A stretch of DNA of 64,000 nt from an uncultured Alphaproteobacteria bacterium. Lineage in GTDB: Bacteria > Pseudomonadota > Alphaproteobacteria > UBA6615. The position numbers were made by a program, and so were the translations under genes. Where the stretch lies: NCBI GenBank assembly GCA_943787745.1, contig CALSNJ010000002.1, positions 310,001 through 374,000 of the forward strand. Reading direction: 5' to 3'. A model generated the notes under the pieces. The model made no database searches, was not told the DNA's origin, and was given only the letters and a program-made list of their open reading frames with translations. Below are positions 1 to 10,772 of the stretch, piece after piece. Every line of letters starts with the position of its first letter. Positions within the stretch are counted from its first letter, which is position 1.

Positions 1-34
1 GAAGATGAAGTTTCGAATAAGGATACGGCAGGGG

Positions 35-1048
35 ATGGCGCGGGCCATTGACGAGTTCGACCTGATTGCACGGTATTTTGCGCCGCTTGCGCGCGATATG
101 CCCGGTGCAATGGGGTTGCTCGATGATGCAGCTGTGTTGCGCCCCGCAGAGGGCTGTGAACTCGTTGTGTCTGCAGATGCCATTGTTGCAGGTGTGCATT
201 TTCTGGAGACATCGACACCGTTCGAAATTGCGCAGCGGGCCCTTCGTGTAAATCTCTCTGATATTGCAGCCAAGGGAGCCATTCCGCTTGGCTACACTCT
301 GACAGTTCAGTTGCCTGAAACGATCAACGAGGCGTGGCTGGCAGACTTTGCCGCGGGGCTGTCATCTGATCAGCAGGAATTCGGGTTTGGGTTGCTCGGC
401 GGGGACACAACGCGTACGCCAGGTCCTCTCACTTTAAGCATTAATATATTCGGTCAATCCGTTGTAAATAAAGTAATAAAAAGGTCCGGCGCATTGTCTG
501 ATGATGATGTTTACGTGACTGGTACGATCGGCGATGCGTTTCTGGGGTTGGCCTTGGAAAAGGGTGACGTTTCAGCTCGTGTTGATGAGGATCGCGCGGC
601 ATTGATCGATCGCTTCCGACTGCCGCAACCACGCGTTGCGTTGGGGGCGAAACTCGTCGGCCATGCCGGGGCGTCCGCGGATGTTTCGGACGGCCTGATT
701 GCTGATCTTGGCCATATTTGCCGGGCGTCGGAACTGCATGCGGAGATCCGTTTGGACGACGTGCCTTTGTCGGAAGCGGCGCGTCGGTTGGTAACGGACA
801 ATCAACCATTGCACCTTAGTCTGCTAAGCGGTGGAGATGATTATGAAATCGTTTTCACTGCTCCGCAGGCCGCACGTGCAGACCTGAACAGTTTGTCAGG
901 CGAGGTGGGGGTCCCGATTACGCGAATCGGCCATATGGCCGTTCGTGAAACTGGTACGCGACCCGTTGCAGTGATCGACGGGTCGGGTGATCAGCTTGAG
1001 GCAGGTGATGACGGATACCGACACTTCAAAGCAGCAGAGCCGCGCTGA
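35..1048 (+). CDS. thiL: Thiamine-monophosphate kinase
   Basis: ORF 5..1048; likely start MARAIDEFDLIARYFAPL; ThiL-like DDAAVL, SADAIVAGVHF, LLGGDTTRTPGPL and DVSDGL motifs. Confidence 0.9.
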   Translation: MARAIDEFDLIARYFAPLARDMPGAMGLLDDAAVLRPAEGCELVVSADAIVAGVHFLETSTPFEIAQRALRVNLSDIAAKGAIPLGYTLTVQLPETINEAWLADFAAGLSSDQQEFGFGLLGGDTTRTPGPLTLSINIFGQSVVNKVIKRSGALSDDDVYVTGTIGDAFLGLALEKGDVSARVDEDRAALIDRFRLPQPRVALGAKLVGHAGASADVSDGLIADLGHICRASELHAEIRLDDVPLSEAARRLVTDNQPLHLSLLSGGDDYEIVFTAPQAARADLNSLSGEVGVPITRIGHMAVRETGTRPVAVIDGSGDQLEAGDDGYRHFKAAEPR

Positions 1049-1571
1049 GGGCGAGGCCGCAATCCGCGCCATGCGTGCGGGTGAAGACCCCAATGCCGTT
1101 CCCGAGAAAAAGAGCAGAAAGAAGCTGCTTGTATTGATCCTTATGATCCTGCTCGTCGCGGGAGGCGGGGCCGCCTACAAATTTGTGTTGGCGAAGGACG
1201 AGACGAGCCTCGCAGAAGTTCCCGAACCAGAACCCGAAGACGTTGTGCCGGTGGAGATGGTTTACATCGAACTGGATCCGCTTTTTGTGCCGTTTGAGAC
1301 GGTGAACGGGCAACGACACAAGATTGTCGTGGTGCTCTCTCTGGAGGTCGGACGTGAAGACTTCGGCGGCCAGCGGGTGCGGTCTTTGCTGCCGAGGTTG
1401 CGTGAGGCCTATGTCCGCTCTCTGACGTCGCGGCCTTTTCCCGGGACAGACGAAGGTTCCATCAAGACGGTCTATTTGAAGAACCGCATTCGTGCTGAAA
1501 ACAACCGGATTCTGGGCACCGGCGTCGTCAATGACGTGCTGGTGCGCGATATCCGCGTTCTGCCGGGCTAG
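1008..1571 (+). CDS. Flagellar basal body-associated FliL-like protein
   Basis: Single N-terminal TM helix (KKLLVLILMILLVAGGGAAYKF), then a FliL-like C-terminal domain; overlaps the thiL end. Confidence 0.6.
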   Translation: MTDTDTSKQQSRAEGEAAIRAMRAGEDPNAVPEKKSRKKLLVLILMILLVAGGGAAYKFVLAKDETSLAEVPEPEPEDVVPVEMVYIELDPLFVPFETVNGQRHKIVVVLSLEVGREDFGGQRVRSLLPRLREAYVRSLTSRPFPGTDEGSIKTVYLKNRIRAENNRILGTGVVNDVLVRDIRVLPG

Positions 1572-1580
1572 GGGGCTGCG

Positions 1581-2027
1581 ATGACACCGTGTGTGCGCTG
1601 GTTCATTTCTCCTGCCTTTGTTGTGGGGCTGGCAATCGTTTTGTTGTTGGTCGCCTTGATCACGAATGCGCAAGCAGCAGACCCACCCGAGGAAGAGAAC
1701 CCCAGCGGTCTTTCCGAACACCACTATGTGCGTCTTGATGCGATCACCGTCACGCTGTTTGGGGATGGCAGTGTTGTTGGTCTCTACACCGTCGCTGCGA
1801 CTTTGGAGATTGCTGAGGCCGATCAGCGTTCATTGGTCACGGCCGCACGTTCGCGCCTGCGGGATGCCATGATTGTGGAGCTCCACAAGCTTCTGGCACG
1901 TCGCAAGGGTATCGAGGTTCCTCTTGATGCTGTGAAGTACCGACTCCGCAATGTGGCTCAAAAAACTCTGGGAAAAGACATTGTGGTCGATCTGTTTGTG
2001 GAAAATGTCTTACGCAAAGACACCTAG
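1581..2027 (+). CDS. Hypothetical exported protein, FliL-like C-terminal region
   Basis: Signal/TM segment, then 'RSRLRDAMIVELHKLL' and 'DIVVDLFVENVL' resembling the FliL domain; directly follows the first FliL-like gene. Confidence 0.45.
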   Translation: MTPCVRWFISPAFVVGLAIVLLLVALITNAQAADPPEEENPSGLSEHHYVRLDAITVTLFGDGSVVGLYTVAATLEIAEADQRSLVTAARSRLRDAMIVELHKLLARRKGIEVPLDAVKYRLRNVAQKTLGKDIVVDLFVENVLRKDT

Positions 2028-2115
2028 TCAGGTCTCGATTCCAAATCAAAAAATGCAAGGCTGATATTCACACAGTGGGCTTGTATTTTGTCCCGCCATC
2101 GAAGAATGTCCGCTC

Positions 2116-3309
2116 ATGCAACTCTCACGTGAAACCCGAAATGTTGGCCTGCTGTCGCTTTGTCAGGCTCTTGGCCAGACCCAGATGGTGCTGGTTTTCT
2201 CTGTCTCTTCTATCATCGGGGCATCCATAGCGCCGAATGTGGGGTGGGCAACGGTCCCGATTACGTTCCAGTTCGTCTTTATGACAATGTCGACCATTCC
2301 GGCGGCGTTTCTGATGAAGCGGATCGGACGCGCGAACGGCTTTACGGTATTTCTGATTATTGGTTGCGCAGGTGCGGCGCTGATGATCTACGCGCTGTTC
2401 CTGCAGAACTTTGCGCTGTTCTGTGCAGGTTCTGCATTGTTTGGGGCGTCTGCTGGAGCCAATCAGCAGTTTCGTTTTGCTGCGGTCGATGCTGCGAGCG
2501 ATGAATTTCGGAGCAAGGCTGTGAGCCTTGTTCTGGCCGGTGGTGTGTTTGCAGCAATCACCGGGCCGAGCCTCTCGTCCTGGGGCTATGACATGATCAG
2601 CCCGATTATTTACGGCGGTGTTTATCTGGTCATCCTGTCGATGCAGGTGATCATGATGGTCTTGTTGCGGTTTACTGATATTCCGCCACCCAGTGAACAG
2701 GAACGGACCGGGCATGTCCGACCGATGCGGGAGATTGCAGCGCAACCGGCTTTCATCGTTGCGTTGTTGAGCGCGATGATCGGTTACGGCGTCATGAACT
2801 TCGTCATGCTGTCGACGCCGATTTTCATGCATCTTCATCCGACACACCCGTTTGGCCAACTCGACATCAACAACGTGATCATGTGGCACGTCCTTGGGAT
2901 GTTCGCACCGGGCTTCTTTACCGGTTACCTGATCAAAAAATTCGGTGACCTGAATATTATTCTCGCGGGCGCAGTCATTTCGGTCATTTGTATCGGGGTG
3001 AACTTCAGCGGTGATTCGATTTGGCATCTCCGCGTCGGGATGGGCCTTGTTGGCCTCGGCTGGAACTTCATGTTTACAGCCGGAACGACGCTGCTCCTGA
3101 GCACCTACACACCCGCGGAGAAGGCGAAAGTGCAGGGGGTCAATGACTTCTTTGTCTTCGGAACCGTCGCGACCTGTTCGCTGCTTGCTGGCGTGGTTTA
3201 CAGCCAGTTTGGGTTCTTTGCCGTGAACATGGCGTCAGCACCTTTGCTGGTCCTCGTTGTGTGCGCGGTGTTCTGGCTGCGTGTGAAGAGGCAACCCGTC
3301 GCAGCCTGA
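2116..3309 (+). CDS. MFS transporter
   Basis: 397 aa, about 12 hydrophobic segments, MFS-type loops. Confidence 0.8.
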   Translation: MQLSRETRNVGLLSLCQALGQTQMVLVFSVSSIIGASIAPNVGWATVPITFQFVFMTMSTIPAAFLMKRIGRANGFTVFLIIGCAGAALMIYALFLQNFALFCAGSALFGASAGANQQFRFAAVDAASDEFRSKAVSLVLAGGVFAAITGPSLSSWGYDMISPIIYGGVYLVILSMQVIMMVLLRFTDIPPPSEQERTGHVRPMREIAAQPAFIVALLSAMIGYGVMNFVMLSTPIFMHLHPTHPFGQLDINNVIMWHVLGMFAPGFFTGYLIKKFGDLNIILAGAVISVICIGVNFSGDSIWHLRVGMGLVGLGWNFMFTAGTTLLLSTYTPAEKAKVQGVNDFFVFGTVATCSLLAGVVYSQFGFFAVNMASAPLLVLVVCAVFWLRVKRQPVAA

Positions 3310-3453
3310 CCGTTCTCGCCGGTTGCCATGTTCCCGCCTTTTTGGCATGTTCCCGCCGCTTTTGATGGGGTCAGGTGATTCGCACCTGATCTGGGGTGCG
3401 CGCTGCGATCGGCTGCGCGATCCAAACAACATAGAAACCAAAGGACAATAACA

Positions 3454-5574
3454 ATGGCTCCTATCGTCTGGTTCGCCATCGCATGTGGCGGTCTGGCTGT
3501 TCTCTACGGGATTTGGGCGTCACGCTCGATTCTCGCATTGAGCGCAGGCACCGAACGAATGCAGGAAATTTCTGCGGCAATTCAGGAAGGCGCAGCCGCC
3601 TATCTGAACCGTCAGTATCGGGCAATCGCAATCGTCGGCGTGATTATCGCCGTGATTCTGTTCTTCCTTCTGGGTTGGACGGTCGCACTTGGCTTTGTAA
3701 TCGGCGCTGTGCTGTCCGGCGTGACCGGCTATATCGGGATGCATATCTCGGTGCGTGCGAATGTTCGCACGACAGAGGCCGCACGCAGCAGCATGGCCGA
3801 AGGCCTGTCGGTGGCGTTCCGCTCTGGCGCCGTGACCGGCATGCTGGTGGCAGGCCTCGCGCTTCTCGCGGTGGCTGGCTATTTCGGCTTCATGATCTGG
3901 ATGCAACAGAACGGCAATGCCGGTGGTCGCGAACTGATTGATGCGCTCGTCGCACTTGGGTTCGGTGCCTCTCTGATTTCGATCTTTGCACGTTTGGGTG
4001 GCGGTATCTTCACCAAGGGTGCGGATGTCGGTGCTGACCTTGTGGGCAAGGTTGAGGCAGGTATCCCCGAGGATGACCCCCGCAACCCGGCCGTGATCGC
4101 TGATAACGTTGGTGACAACGTTGGTGACTGTGCGGGTATGGCAGCTGATCTGTTCGAGACCTATGCCGTGACGATCGTCGCGACCATGGTCCTGATCTCG
4201 ATCTTCCTGGCAGGCAACCCGCTTCTCAACCAGATGATGGTCTATCCTCTGGCTGTCGGTGGCATTTGTATCATTGCTTCGATTATTGGCACGTTCTTCA
4301 CGCGCCTCGGCGCCAGCCAGAACATCATGGGTGCGCTCTATAAGGGTTTCATTGCCTCTGCTGTGCTGTCCCTTGTCGGGATCGCGGGTGTCACCGAATG
4401 GGTGATCGGCTTTGATGCAGAGATTGTTCTTCCGAACGTCACCTTCAACGGCATGGATGTGTTCCTTTGTGGCGTTATTGGTCTGGTTGTAACCGGTCTC
4501 CTGATCTGGGTGACCGAGTACTACACCAGCACCGAATATCGTCCGGTACGCTCGATTGCCAAGGCATCAACCACCGGGCACGGCACGAACGTGATCCAGG
4601 GTCTTGCGATCTCGATGGAAGCAACGGCAATTCCCGCGCTTATCATCTGCGCAGCGATTATCGCTTCGTTCATGCTCGCTGGTCTGCTTGGTATCGCCAT
4701 TGCCGTGACAGCAATGTTGGCCCTGACCGGTATGGTTGTTGCGCTCGACGCGTACGGCCCGGTGACGGACAACGCTGGCGGCATCGCAGAGATGGCTGAG
4801 CTTGACGAAGAGGTCCGTAAGACCACCGACGCACTCGACGCGGTGGGCAACACCACCAAGGCGGTGACCAAGGGTTACGCGATCGGTTCCGCCGGTCTCG
4901 GCGCGCTTGTGCTCTTTGCAGCGTATACGTCGGATTTGAACTTCTTCATCTCGTCGGCTGCCGAGTATCCGTACTTCGCGGGTGTTGAACTCGACTTCTC
5001 CCTGACCAACCCGTTCATCGTTGTCGGCCTGCTGGTCGGTGGCATGCTGCCGTTCCTGTTCGGCGCGTTGGGCATGACGGCTGTTGGCCGTGCAGCTGGT
5101 TCGGTCGTCGTTGAAGTTCGGCGTCAGTTCAAGGAGATCCCGGGGATCATGGAAGGCACAGGCAAGCCCGAATATGGCCGCTGTGTCGACATGCTGACCA
5201 AGGCTGCGATCAAGGAAATGATTATCCCGTCGATGTTGCCGGTGCTGTCACCGATCATCCTCTACGTGGTCATTTTGGTGATTGCTGGTAAGTCGGCAGC
5301 GTTCTCATCGCTCGGTGCGATGCTTCTGGGTGTGATTGTGACGGGTCTGTTCGTCGCGATCTCCATGACCGCTGGTGGCGGTGCTTGGGACAATGCCAAG
5401 AAGTACATCGAAGACGGCAACCATGGCGGCAAGGGCTCTGATGCCCATCATGCTGCGGTGACCGGCGATACCGTTGGTGACCCCTACAAGGACACTGCAG
5501 GTCCTGCTGTGAACCCGATGATCAAGATCACAAACATTGTGGCGCTGTTGATCCTCGCGGTATTGGCACACTAG
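3454..5574 (+). CDS. hppA: Membrane-bound proton-translocating pyrophosphatase
   Basis: 706 aa; [54 protein letters not shown] and [22 protein letters not shown] signature. Confidence 0.97.
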   Translation: MAPIVWFAIACGGLAVLYGIWASRSILALSAGTERMQEISAAIQEGAAAYLNRQYRAIAIVGVIIAVILFFLLGWTVALGFVIGAVLSGVTGYIGMHISVRANVRTTEAARSSMAEGLSVAFRSGAVTGMLVAGLALLAVAGYFGFMIWMQQNGNAGGRELIDALVALGFGASLISIFARLGGGIFTKGADVGADLVGKVEAGIPEDDPRNPAVIADNVGDNVGDCAGMAADLFETYAVTIVATMVLISIFLAGNPLLNQMMVYPLAVGGICIIASIIGTFFTRLGASQNIMGALYKGFIASAVLSLVGIAGVTEWVIGFDAEIVLPNVTFNGMDVFLCGVIGLVVTGLLIWVTEYYTSTEYRPVRSIAKASTTGHGTNVIQGLAISMEATAIPALIICAAIIASFMLAGLLGIAIAVTAMLALTGMVVALDAYGPVTDNAGGIAEMAELDEEVRKTTDALDAVGNTTKAVTKGYAIGSAGLGALVLFAAYTSDLNFFISSAAEYPYFAGVELDFSLTNPFIVVGLLVGGMLPFLFGALGMTAVGRAAGSVVVEVRRQFKEIPGIMEGTGKPEYGRCVDMLTKAAIKEMIIPSMLPVLSPIILYVVILVIAGKSAAFSSLGAMLLGVIVTGLFVAISMTAGGGAWDNAKKYIEDGNHGGKGSDAHHAAVTGDTVGDPYKDTAGPAVNPMIKITNIVALLILAVLAH

Positions 5575-5597
5575 TCGCCACGCAACGCGTACAAAAC

Positions 5598-5630
5598 AAA
5601 CCCGGGGCCGGAAACGGCCCCGGGTTTTTC
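5598..5630 (+). terminator. Rho-independent terminator downstream of hppA
   Basis: cccggggccg-gaaa-cggccccggg followed by tttttc. Confidence 0.8.
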
Positions 5631-5651
5631 TTTGTCAGGTTCGTTTTGTTG

Positions 5652-6086
5652 TCAGGGTTGGGCGAAACGCCCGACATTGCCGAAGAGCTGCTGGATAATG
5701 GAAAGCTCATTGCCAGCCGTTGGCGTAACACGTGCGACAAGATCGACTTCCTTCTTGTCGTTTTCGGTATACGTCACGATATCCTCAACAACACCAGAAT
5801 CGTCGAAGACGACTGCAATGATCTTGCGTTCGATAAGTTGGGGACGGAAAAATGCGGTTCTTTCCGTACGTTCTGACATGTAGTACCAGACGTTCTCCCG
5901 GAAGACGCCCTGCGTCGATGGGGTGCCCAATGCGTTCTCGACATCACGTCGAGATGAGACACCAGGTTCAACGGTTTCGACGGCCTCCGGGTCAGGCTGC
6001 TGGCCACGGGCGGAGATGACCGGCGTGCAGGCCGTGAGAACGGAGAGAAGGACCAGAACACGGCCATGTCGGACGAAAAAATTCAT
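5652..6086 (-). CDS. Outer-membrane assembly lipoprotein, BamE/SmpA/OmlA family
   Basis: Starts MNFFVRHGRVLVLLSVLTACTP (lipobox); GVSSRRDVENALGTPST...WYYMSE typical of BamE. Confidence 0.75.
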   Translation of the reverse strand: MNFFVRHGRVLVLLSVLTACTPVISARGQQPDPEAVETVEPGVSSRRDVENALGTPSTQGVFRENVWYYMSERTERTAFFRPQLIERKIIAVVFDDSGVVEDIVTYTENDKKEVDLVARVTPTAGNELSIIQQLFGNVGRFAQP

Positions 6087-6205
6087 TCGGCGAGAGTCTC
6101 GTCGGGAGCTGTAGAGAATCGTGTGATGCGGCAGACGATGGCATTCGCTGTTTCCTTCTGTCAACTGCATCTGACCGACGACAGGACAAACGGGAAATTT
6201 GACGC

Positions 6206-6772
6206 ATGCTAGGAAGAATTCAGCAACGACGTACGCGACGCAAACTGGCTGCAAGCCATTACGAAGCGATCGTTGCACAATCGCGTGAGCCGGCCTTCTA
6301 TGCCCATCTCGGCGTCCCTGACACCATGCTGGGGCGTTACGAGATGGTTTGTTTGCATGCCTACCTCGTTTTGACACGTCTAAAGCGAGAGAGTGAAGAA
6401 TGCGCCCAAGTTGCACAGACGCTGCATGACCTGATTTTCGATGATTTCGATGTCGCGCTCCGTGAAGCGGGGCTCGGCGATATGGGAATTGGACACCGGA
6501 TCAAGAAGCTTGCGCGGAACCTGCATGGACGAATTTCTGTTTACGAAAGTGGTCTTGCCGCAGGGGACAGCGCCTTGGATGAGATTCTTCGGCGGAATCT
6601 GTATGCCAGCGCCGAGCCGGAGCCTGCGCAGGTGGCAGGAATGATCGCTTATCTACGCGCGGCACGAGGTCTGATCGACGAAGTATCTGCGAGTGCTTTG
6701 CTGGAGGGACGGTCATCATTTCCGGACTCGACCGCGTTTGTTGGTCGATCTGCTGAGGTGATCGCACCATGA
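6206..6772 (+). CDS. Ubiquinol-cytochrome c chaperone family protein (CBP3-like)
   Basis: FYAHLGVPDTMLGRYEMVCLHAYLVLTRLK...LHDLIFDDFDVALREAGLGDMGIGHRIKKL pattern. Confidence 0.75.
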   Translation: MLGRIQQRRTRRKLAASHYEAIVAQSREPAFYAHLGVPDTMLGRYEMVCLHAYLVLTRLKRESEECAQVAQTLHDLIFDDFDVALREAGLGDMGIGHRIKKLARNLHGRISVYESGLAAGDSALDEILRRNLYASAEPEPAQVAGMIAYLRAARGLIDEVSASALLEGRSSFPDSTAFVGRSAEVIAP

Positions 6773-7296
6773 CTGAAACCACGGAGACCGGCGAATTGGT
6801 CCGGCATGTGAATGTCACTGATATTGAGCCGGGACAGCGTGAATTCATGACATTTGAGGCGAGCGCAGAGGAATGTGTGGCGATTGCAGCGCGCCTGAAG
6901 CTTCTCTCCATGTCGTCATTCGTTGCGGAGATTTACGTGTTCCGAGAACTGTCAGGCGATGTCAGCATCTTCGGCGACCTGTCGGCAGAGGTTGAGCAGG
7001 CTTGTGTGGTCAGCCTGGAGCCTGTGCGTGACAGCATCGACGCCTCAATCATGCAACGCTATACGGATCGCGAAGACGACGAAGAGGCTGAGGACGAAGA
7101 CCCTGTCGAACCGATCATCGAGGACGAAATTGAAGTCGGAGAAATCTTTGTGCAGAATATTTCCCTGGCTCTGAACCCCTATCCGAGGGCGCCGGGGGTG
7201 GAGTTCGAGTCCATCGCTGATGATGACGAAGAACCCGCCGGACCCTTCGCAGCACTGGCTCAACTGCGTGATAAGGGCGAAAAATCGGGGAAATAG
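6769..7296 (+). CDS. DUF177 (YceD-like) family protein
   Basis: Acidic protein directly upstream of rpmF; conserved synteny and CVVSLEPV...I.QRY / DPVEPII..EIEVGEI motifs. Confidence 0.8.
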   Translation: MTETTETGELVRHVNVTDIEPGQREFMTFEASAEECVAIAARLKLLSMSSFVAEIYVFRELSGDVSIFGDLSAEVEQACVVSLEPVRDSIDASIMQRYTDREDDEEAEDEDPVEPIIEDEIEVGEIFVQNISLALNPYPRAPGVEFESIADDDEEPAGPFAALAQLRDKGEKSGK

Positions 7297-7423
7297 CCCT
7301 TAACTGATTGTTTTCGACAAGAAACCTTGCGATTCGCTTGCTCAGCGGTGCATTTTTGGATATCTAGCAGCCGCCTTCCGGCATGCGCACAAAATTCTTA
7401 CTTCCCCGCGAAAGGGAAAACTT

Positions 7424-7609
7424 ATGGCCGTACCCAAGAAGAAAATATCGAAATCGCGTCGGGGCATGCGCCGTTCGCACGATTCTCTGAAGCAGCCGAC
7501 CTATGTCGAAGATGAGACCACGGGCGAATTTCATCGCCCTCATCACGTCGATATGAAGACCGGCTTCTATAAGGGCCGACAGGTCATTGAGGTCAAAGAG
7601 AAGATCTAG
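7424..7609 (+). CDS. rpmF: 50S ribosomal protein L32
   Basis: [22 protein letters not shown]. Confidence 0.96.
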   Translation: MAVPKKKISKSRRGMRRSHDSLKQPTYVEDETTGEFHRPHHVDMKTGFYKGRQVIEVKEKI

Positions 7610-7636
7610 TCTCTGGATGACGGACCCCGAACGAAT

Positions 7637-8713
7637 ATGTTCGGTGGGGGAGCGGACCGGTTGAGCGACCAGATCACAATCGCCCTTGATGCCATGGGTG
7701 GAGACGATGCACCGCAAATTGTTGTTGCGGGCGCTGATATTGCACGTCGGCGGAATCCCGATGTGAGGTTTCTACTCTTTGGTGATGAGAAGGAAGTCAG
7801 CGAGCTGGTTGCCAAGCAGCGCGGCCTCGATGCGTTTGTCGAGATACGTCACACAACCGAAAAGGTTGAGGCTGACGACAAGCCTTCTCAGGTTGTGCGC
7901 AGCGGTCATGAAACCTCGATGTGGAAGGCCATAGAATCCGTCAAGCTGAATGAGGCTGATGGTGTGGTTTCGGCTGGCAATACTGGCGCCTTGATGGCGA
8001 TGGCGATGATTGTGTTGCGGCGCCTTGAAGGCATCGATCGTCCGGCAATCGCGTCATTCTTTCCCACGCTTCGTGGTGAAACAGTGATGCTGGATCTGGG
8101 CGCGAACATCCGATGCGATGCCCGTAATCTTGTTGAGTTTGCGATCATGGGTGAAGTCTTTGCCCGCACGATCCTGGGCATCCACGAGCCAACCATTGGT
8201 CTGCTGAACGTTGGTGAGGAAGAGACCAAGGGCAATGACGCTTTGAAAGATGCCGCGAACCTTTTGCGCGAGCTGGACTTGCCTGGAGAGTTTGTCGGCT
8301 TTGTCGAAGGCAACGACATCCCTGCAGGGGCAGTGGATGTGGTTGTCACGGATGGGTTTACAGGCAATGTCGCGCTCAAAACTGCTGAAGGTACAGCCAA
8401 GCTGATCAATGCGTTTGTTCGTGAGACCTTCCGAAACTCGTTCTGGGCCAAGATTGGTTATGTTTTCGCAAAGCCGTCCTTTGACAAGTTGCGCAGCCGC
8501 AGCGATCCGCGTCGCTATAACGGTGCAGTATTTCTGGGACTCAATGGAGTATGCGTTAAGAGTCATGGGGGAACCGATGCCGTCGGTTTTGCCACTGCGA
8601 TCGGGGTTGCGATCGATATGATTAAGTATGATGGGAATGCTTTGTTGAAGACCAATATTGAGCGTCTGGACCCAGAGATGCTGCGCCCGCAGCCAACCGC
8701 AACGGCATCATAG
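7637..8713 (+). CDS. plsX: Phosphate acyltransferase PlsX
   Basis: [49 protein letters not shown]; rpmF-plsX-fabH order. Confidence 0.95.
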   Translation: MFGGGADRLSDQITIALDAMGGDDAPQIVVAGADIARRRNPDVRFLLFGDEKEVSELVAKQRGLDAFVEIRHTTEKVEADDKPSQVVRSGHETSMWKAIESVKLNEADGVVSAGNTGALMAMAMIVLRRLEGIDRPAIASFFPTLRGETVMLDLGANIRCDARNLVEFAIMGEVFARTILGIHEPTIGLLNVGEEETKGNDALKDAANLLRELDLPGEFVGFVEGNDIPAGAVDVVVTDGFTGNVALKTAEGTAKLINAFVRETFRNSFWAKIGYVFAKPSFDKLRSRSDPRRYNGAVFLGLNGVCVKSHGGTDAVGFATAIGVAIDMIKYDGNALLKTNIERLDPEMLRPQPTATAS

Positions 8714-8715
8714 AT

Positions 8716-9690
8716 ATGCGCCGTTCTGTTGTTGCCGGGATGGGCAGGTATCTGCCCGAACGTATCGTCACGAATTCTGAGCTTGCCGAACGGGTTGATA
8801 CGTCCGACGAGTGGATACGTGAGCGGAGCGGAATTCGGCAGCGTCATATCGCAGCCGATGGTGAATTCACGTCTGATCTGGCCACCCATGCAGCGCGGAA
8901 CGCACTTGATGCCGCAGGTATGACGCCCGATGAGATCGATCTGATTATCGTTGCGACATCCACGCCTGATGAAACGTTTCCGGCCTCTGCAACCGTCGTG
9001 CAGTCGAAGTTGGGCTGTGGAAACGACAGTATGGGGTTTGATGTACAGGCCGTCTGCTCAGGCTTCGTCTACGCACTGGCAACCGCTGATAACTTCATCA
9101 AGGCGGGGCAGGTCGATACAGCCCTTGTCATTGGGGCGGAAACCTTCTCGCGCATACTTGACTGGACTGACCGGGGCACGTGCGTGCTCTTTGGTGATGG
9201 CGCTGGCGCAATGATCCTCAAAGCCGAAGACGGGCTGGGAACCTCGGATGACCGGGGGGTGCTTTCCACTCACCTGCATTCTGATGGCACGTTGCACGAC
9301 CTTCTTTACGTGGATGGTGGTCCATCTTCGACGGGTGAGGTCGGATTTCTGCGCATGGAGGGCAAGGAAGTCTTTCGCCATGCCGTCACCAAGATGTCTG
9401 CTGTTGTCGTTGAGGCGCTTGAAGCTACGGGCCTCGCGGCCAATGACGTTGACTGGTTCGTGCCGCATCAGGCCAACAAGCGGATTATTGATGGCACGGC
9501 CCGCAAATTGAAAGTTGGCGCCGATCGGGTGGTTGTCACGATTGATATCCATGCCAACACCTCAGCGGCTTCCATTCCGCTTGCGCTCTCGGTTGCTGTC
9601 GATGATGGCCGGATCAAGAAGGGCGATATTGTGTTGATCGAAGCCATGGGCGGCGGGTTGACCTGGGGATCCGGAATCCTCCGCTGGTAG
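8716..9690 (+). CDS. fabH: Beta-ketoacyl-ACP synthase III
   Basis: [61 protein letters not shown]. Confidence 0.96.
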   Translation: MRRSVVAGMGRYLPERIVTNSELAERVDTSDEWIRERSGIRQRHIAADGEFTSDLATHAARNALDAAGMTPDEIDLIIVATSTPDETFPASATVVQSKLGCGNDSMGFDVQAVCSGFVYALATADNFIKAGQVDTALVIGAETFSRILDWTDRGTCVLFGDGAGAMILKAEDGLGTSDDRGVLSTHLHSDGTLHDLLYVDGGPSSTGEVGFLRMEGKEVFRHAVTKMSAVVVEALEATGLAANDVDWFVPHQANKRIIDGTARKLKVGADRVVVTIDIHANTSAASIPLALSVAVDDGRIKKGDIVLIEAMGGGLTWGSGILRW

Positions 9691-9811
9691 CGATTTCAAG
9701 CCTGAAAATTTCAAAGTTTTGCATTAAAGGCGTATAGCAATCCTCTGATATTGACGGATTTATCCTGTCACGGTACCGTCCGCCCAATTAGGAAATATGG
9801 GGAGAGCTGGT

Positions 9812-10156
9812 GTGAGCGAAACAATCACGCGGGCACAATTGACCGAAGCTGTTTATCAGGAAGTCGGTCTGTCCAGGAATGAGTCCGCTGATCTCGTTGA
9901 ATCCGTGCTGGCCGAAATGTCTGACGCGCTGGTTCGCGGCGAAATGGTAAAACTCTCATCATTCGGGAGCTTTCAGGTGCGCCAGAAGGGGCAACGGATG
10001 GGGCGGAACCCGAAAACCGGTGAAGAAGTGCCAATTCTGCCGCGTCGAGTTCTTGTGTTCCGGCCGAGCCATGTTCTGAAAAAGCGGATCAATGACGGTG
10101 ACGCCGATACATCAGGTTATGCGTCAGACGACGTCGAGCCGGACACCTCCTACTAG
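9812..10156 (+). CDS. ihfA: Integration host factor subunit alpha
   Basis: [27 protein letters not shown]...[39 protein letters not shown]; likely GTG start. Confidence 0.93.
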   Translation: MSETITRAQLTEAVYQEVGLSRNESADLVESVLAEMSDALVRGEMVKLSSFGSFQVRQKGQRMGRNPKTGEEVPILPRRVLVFRPSHVLKKRINDGDADTSGYASDDVEPDTSY

Positions 10157-10164
10157 TCTGATTT

Positions 10165-10602
10165 ATGGCGGATACCGCAAACCATTCCTCACGTCGCGGT
10201 AGCAAGTCTGCCGAAGCCTTCCGCACAATTAGTGAAGTGGCTTCTGGTCTGGATGTGCCGCAGCATGTTCTGCGGTTTTGGGAGACCAAGTTTAGTCAGG
10301 TTCGCCCCATGAAGCGCGGCGGCGGCCGTCGATACTATCGCCCCGAGGATGTTGAACTCCTCCGGACCATCCGGTCCCTGCTCTATGATGATGGTTACAC
10401 CATCAAGGGTGTGCAGAAGTTGCTGCGCGAGGGAGGTGTAAAGCCTGAAGAGACATCGCCTGAGGCCGCTCCTGTGGTCTCTGAACCTGCCGCAGAAGTG
10501 TCTTCAAACCTTGCTGAAGGCGGTACGCCGGAGCAAAGCGAATTGAAGGCGCTTTTGAGCGAACTCGAAGCCCTCAAAAAACTTCTCGATTCTGCGCGTT
10601 AG
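10165..10602 (+). CDS. MerR family transcriptional regulator
   Basis: [48 protein letters not shown]; downstream of ihfA. Confidence 0.9.
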   Translation: MADTANHSSRRGSKSAEAFRTISEVASGLDVPQHVLRFWETKFSQVRPMKRGGGRRYYRPEDVELLRTIRSLLYDDGYTIKGVQKLLREGGVKPEETSPEAAPVVSEPAAEVSSNLAEGGTPEQSELKALLSELEALKKLLDSAR

Positions 10603-10650
10603 CCGGTTCCAATCTGGTTGGATTAGGTTCTATAGTCCGCCGCGTTCGGT

Positions 10651-10727
10651 CGGGACGTAGCGCAGTCTGGTAGCGCATCACACTGGGGGTGTGGGGGTCG
10701 CAGGTTCGAATCCTGCCGTCCCGACCA
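10651..10727 (+). tRNA. tRNA-Pro (anticodon GGG)
   Basis: cgggacg acceptor stem pairs with cgtcccg; TCACA-CTGGGGG-TGTGG anticodon arm; GGTTCGAATCC T-loop; ends ACCA. Confidence 0.95.
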
Positions 10728-10772
10728 ATTCATTCCAAATTTCCAGGAATTCTGTTCTCACCGCGGTGGAAC

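Noticed and set aside
2125-3027. 300-aa minus-strand ORF
   Set aside because: Antisense to the MFS transporter; low-complexity His/Arg/Asp composition typical of a spurious frame.
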